Shown in pieces: positions 61,392 to 64,000 of a stretch of DNA of 64,000 nt; position 1 is the stretch's first letter, and every line of letters begins with the position of its first letter. The position numbers were made by a program, and so were the translations under genes. This stretch comes from Beroe forskalii. Taxonomy: Eukaryota; Ctenophora; Nuda; Beroida; Beroidae. The stretch covers positions 310,001 through 374,000 of the forward strand of contig WFMF01000122.1 in NCBI GenBank assembly GCA_011033025.1. Direction: 5' to 3'. The notes beneath the pieces were generated by a model. That model did not search any database. It was given only the letters and a program-made list of their open reading frames with translations, and was not told where the DNA came from.

Positions 61392-61790
61392 AAATATTAC
61401 GGTAAAAGTGTTGTGATTTTTGTCCAATGGATCCATTGGCTCCCATGGACATAATGAATCCAATGGATCCAATTTGCAATGGATCTAATGGATCCAATGG
61501 ACATGTCCAATGGTGTTCAATGGACACAATGGATCCAATGGACACAATGGATCCAATGAAAAAAATACCAGTCTGCCAAACCATGTTTGGTGATTGTGTC
61601 CATTGGATCCATTGAACATGTCCATTGAACATCAAAAATGGATCCATTTGATCCATTGAACATTTTTTACCGAGTGACATCATGTTCAATGGATGTCCAT
61701 TGGATGTCCAATGGACGTCCATTGGACATGATGGATCCAATGGATCCATTGGACAAAAATCACAACTCTTGTGACACTTTTACCAATATT
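61392..61790. mobile_element. ~400-bp element with GGATCC-rich tandem core
   Basis: Inverted ends share GGTAAAAGTGT and GTTGTGATTTTTGTCCAATG. The core consists of tandem and inverted CCAATGGATCCATTGG-type units. Open frames reading Met-Asp-Pro repeats come from the core. TSD not resolved. Confidence 0.72.
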
Positions 61791-62053
61791 ACAAATGAAG
61801 TGAGCTCATTTCAACCGCCTGTATGTACTCATCAGTCAAAAGCATCCAATGGGTAATAAAATGAGTCAGTTAGGTCCAGAAGCCTTCCATGGTGGAAATA
61901 ACAACGTATCCAAAGAACCCTTTATAGTTTATACCAACGTATTTTCCATGACTTTTCACTGATGAGCACACATAGTCGGAACGTCTGATAGTCTATTTTT
62001 GCACTTTGCGTGCCCCAAGCAAGGTTAATACCCTCTTCGCCTTTATTCAAGAT

Positions 62054-64000
62054 ATGCAATCGAAGGGACAAGCAAAATCCACATTTATACATACATGAGT
62101 TAGACATGAACTGATCAATTCAAAAGAATTTTATAGTTTTCGAATTTCAGTTTTCACGCACCATATGCTTGCCTTTACCTTGCCGACTCAGCGAGTCGGG
62201 GCGCGCGCGCAGGGGCCAGGCAACAGCTTTTCTGAGGAGGAACGACGGTGGATAAAATAGGCACTGATTTGGGCAATTGCGCGCGTACGCACAAGAACAA
62301 GATTTAAGATAGTCCATGCAACATGTATATACTGAACAATGATTAATTAAGCCGCGCGCGCGGACTGCGCGTTTACAAAGGACTGACACATTTTGAGAGA
62401 AATTGATGCGCCTTCCATTTATGTTTAACAAATCAACAAATTGGGTGGATTAAGTGGTATTATGCTGTCATAGGATAATATGCATCAAATCTACATGGCT
62501 TCATGTGATATTTACACTAAACATGCGTTCAGAAACCGGAAGGCCGGATAGAACCGGTCAGTACATACTCTTTTACGTTTAAGAGCATGATATAAATAAT
62601 TATGCAACATAAAATAAGTGAAATGATACCGCCTTATAATAAAATGCTATTAAATACGACCAATGTTTTATATTTTATGATGGAATATACCCAAGCAAGA
62701 GTCAAGGGCGACAATCCACAAGTTGCTCGCATACATCATACCCTGGCAAATGGATGTAGAGTCACAGGAATGCAGCAGGTATTCAAATAATTTGGACATG
62801 TACTCCACTCCAGAAGACAAAGCTCGCCCTGTGCAGCCCACAGCAATTAGCACACCAGATGTTGCTTCAAATGTCCGGTCGTATTCTGTACGTTAGAACC
62901 AGCGGTAAATCCTGCGGGGAGGGATGGGTATTGCGTACGTTGAAAAAGGAGCAAGCACTCGTATACATCTCTCAATAACTGGTGGGGATAGAGAGGGTAG
63001 ATGATCCTTTAAAGCGAATATGGTATAAATGTTAAGAAGAAAGCCAATTACGTTAACACACACAACAAACTATGCAGGGTATTAACCCTCAAGTTTCGTC
63101 AATAGCTGTGCGTGTGCGTGTGTGTGGGTGTGCGTGTAAATAATCGACAGTGAAAGGAGTGCGTTTGTTTGCGATTAAAAGTTCGTGGGTTCACTTTCTT
63201 GTTTTGATGTTTGATAAAGTGGACACGCTGTAAATGAAATAAAATGTAAAACTTGTTGATGTTACAATGTGCTGACAAAACAAGTTAACAAAGATAATTA
63301 GCAGATGTAGATACTTTGAGAAAAGGGGTGTAAAGTGCTACATATTCAATGCCACTGCTAAGTTGTAAAGGCTTGGATATCATCGGAAATGTTTTGTATC
63401 TTCAGAAGAAGACTACTAAGTTACTATGAGTACTCAGTGTAGCACCAGAACACTTATTTTACGACCTGAACGCTTCACAACCATATTATTATCTAATGAG
63501 ACAAACATAATTAACACTGATGCACACATCCTGGCATGAAAATATTTTCCGCTGTTTTGGTAATTTACTCAAGGTCAAGTTTCACGCGTTTCTAGAAAGG
63601 CCGTTGTTGTTCTTTTAGTATATGTCGCGTGATTTAGCTGGGCCAACAGCTTCACGGAGACTCTGATTCTACATACATTGCAGACAAGAATGGTTAGGTG
63701 CGTTCCATTTTTATGAAATATCTTGATTTACCGCAATCCAGCACGGATAAAATCCAACGATACAAACCATGTATTACATATCCATGATATTACCATCAAT
63801 ATAAGCTCATAAGTTCATCATCATGAGCTCATAAGATGCCGAACAGTACAAGTTACAACGCAATCCAATCGATTATGGATAGTTGGATACATAAGTAAAG
63901 TGATAGTACAGAAGTCTCTAGGGTTGAGCTAGCAGGAGTTTGCCTCTGGGGACCTGGCGAAGATGCCGCAGGCCCCCAGCCACAGCACTGGTGTTGCGGC
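62054..64000 (+). repeat. Long direct repeat, copy 2 (continues past window)
   Basis: Matches 46178-49070 in order, lacking the family C micro-MITE and the ~820-bp tandem block; small indels elsewhere. It runs to the last base of the window. Confidence 0.85.
62602..62790 (+). CDS. 62-codon ORF, second copy (hypothetical)
   Basis: The protein is identical to that at 47649-47837 and the surroundings are the same. See that entry for the reservations. Confidence 0.3.
   Translation: MQHKISEMIPPYNKMLLNTTNVLYFMMEYTQARVKGDNPQVARIHHTLANGCRVTGMQQVFK

Noticed and set aside
61372..61749. 125-codon minus-strand ORF rich in Met-Asp-Pro and Trp-Thr
   Set aside because: Translation of the GGATCC-rich tandem core of the element at 61392-61790.

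Overview
This is nuclear DNA from a metazoan, most likely an AT-rich invertebrate genome. It has spliced genes with GT-AG introns from about 0.2 to 4 kb, and much of the rest is small DNA transposons and minisatellites. The protein families (a SERTA-domain protein, a Nova-type triple-KH splicing factor and a PCGF3/5-type Polycomb RING protein) are animal families. I cannot assign a species or phylum. There are no bacterial operons, CRISPR arrays or rRNA genes, and I recognised no tRNA.

Layout: (1) 0.8-3.7 kb, plus strand: a two-exon gene for an 893-residue, low-complexity, acidic protein ending in two C2H2-like zinc fingers (family not recognised). (2) 7.6-18.3 kb, plus strand: a six-exon gene for a small SERTA-domain protein (about 195 aa), with two further candidate promoters that change only the N-terminus. 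Its upstream region is rich in CRE, CArG and CACGTG sites. (3) 18.3-25.9 kb: no gene; it holds a roughly 2 kb, 20-bp satellite in which each unit carries CACGTG, with micro-transposons inserted in it. (4) 25.9-37.1 kb, minus strand: a Nova-family RNA-binding protein with three KH domains, at least twelve coding exons and three alternative first exons that all splice in the same phase. (5) 34.6-49.1 kb: a transposon-dense stretch. Part lies in the Nova 5' introns; the rest includes a 5 kb foldback element with a nested SINE-like insert and a broken LINE. (6) 49.8-57.4 kb, minus strand: a PCGF3/5-like gene (RING plus RAWUL) whose last short exon I could not find. (7) 57.4-64.0 kb: repeats, including the second copy of a >1.9 kb direct repeat whose first copy is at 46.2-49.1 kb.

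Two themes stand out. First, minisatellites sit exactly on splice sites and copy them: a 30-bp array repeats a Nova 5' splice site together with candidate Nova-binding UCAY motifs, and a 49-bp array repeats a PCGF 3' splice site. Second, there are at least three families of extremely short transposons (52-114 bp) with terminal inverted repeats and clean 8- or 9-bp target-site duplications. One insertion is confirmed by an empty site in the paralogous direct repeat. Many terminal-repeat elements of other kinds (target duplications TTA, TTAA, TA, or 8 bp) are also present.

All exon models are read from the sequence: open frames, splice dinucleotides and phase agreement. No transcript, alignment or database search was available. 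Three of the genes encode probable nuclear regulators of transcription or splicing, but nothing in the window shows that they act together.
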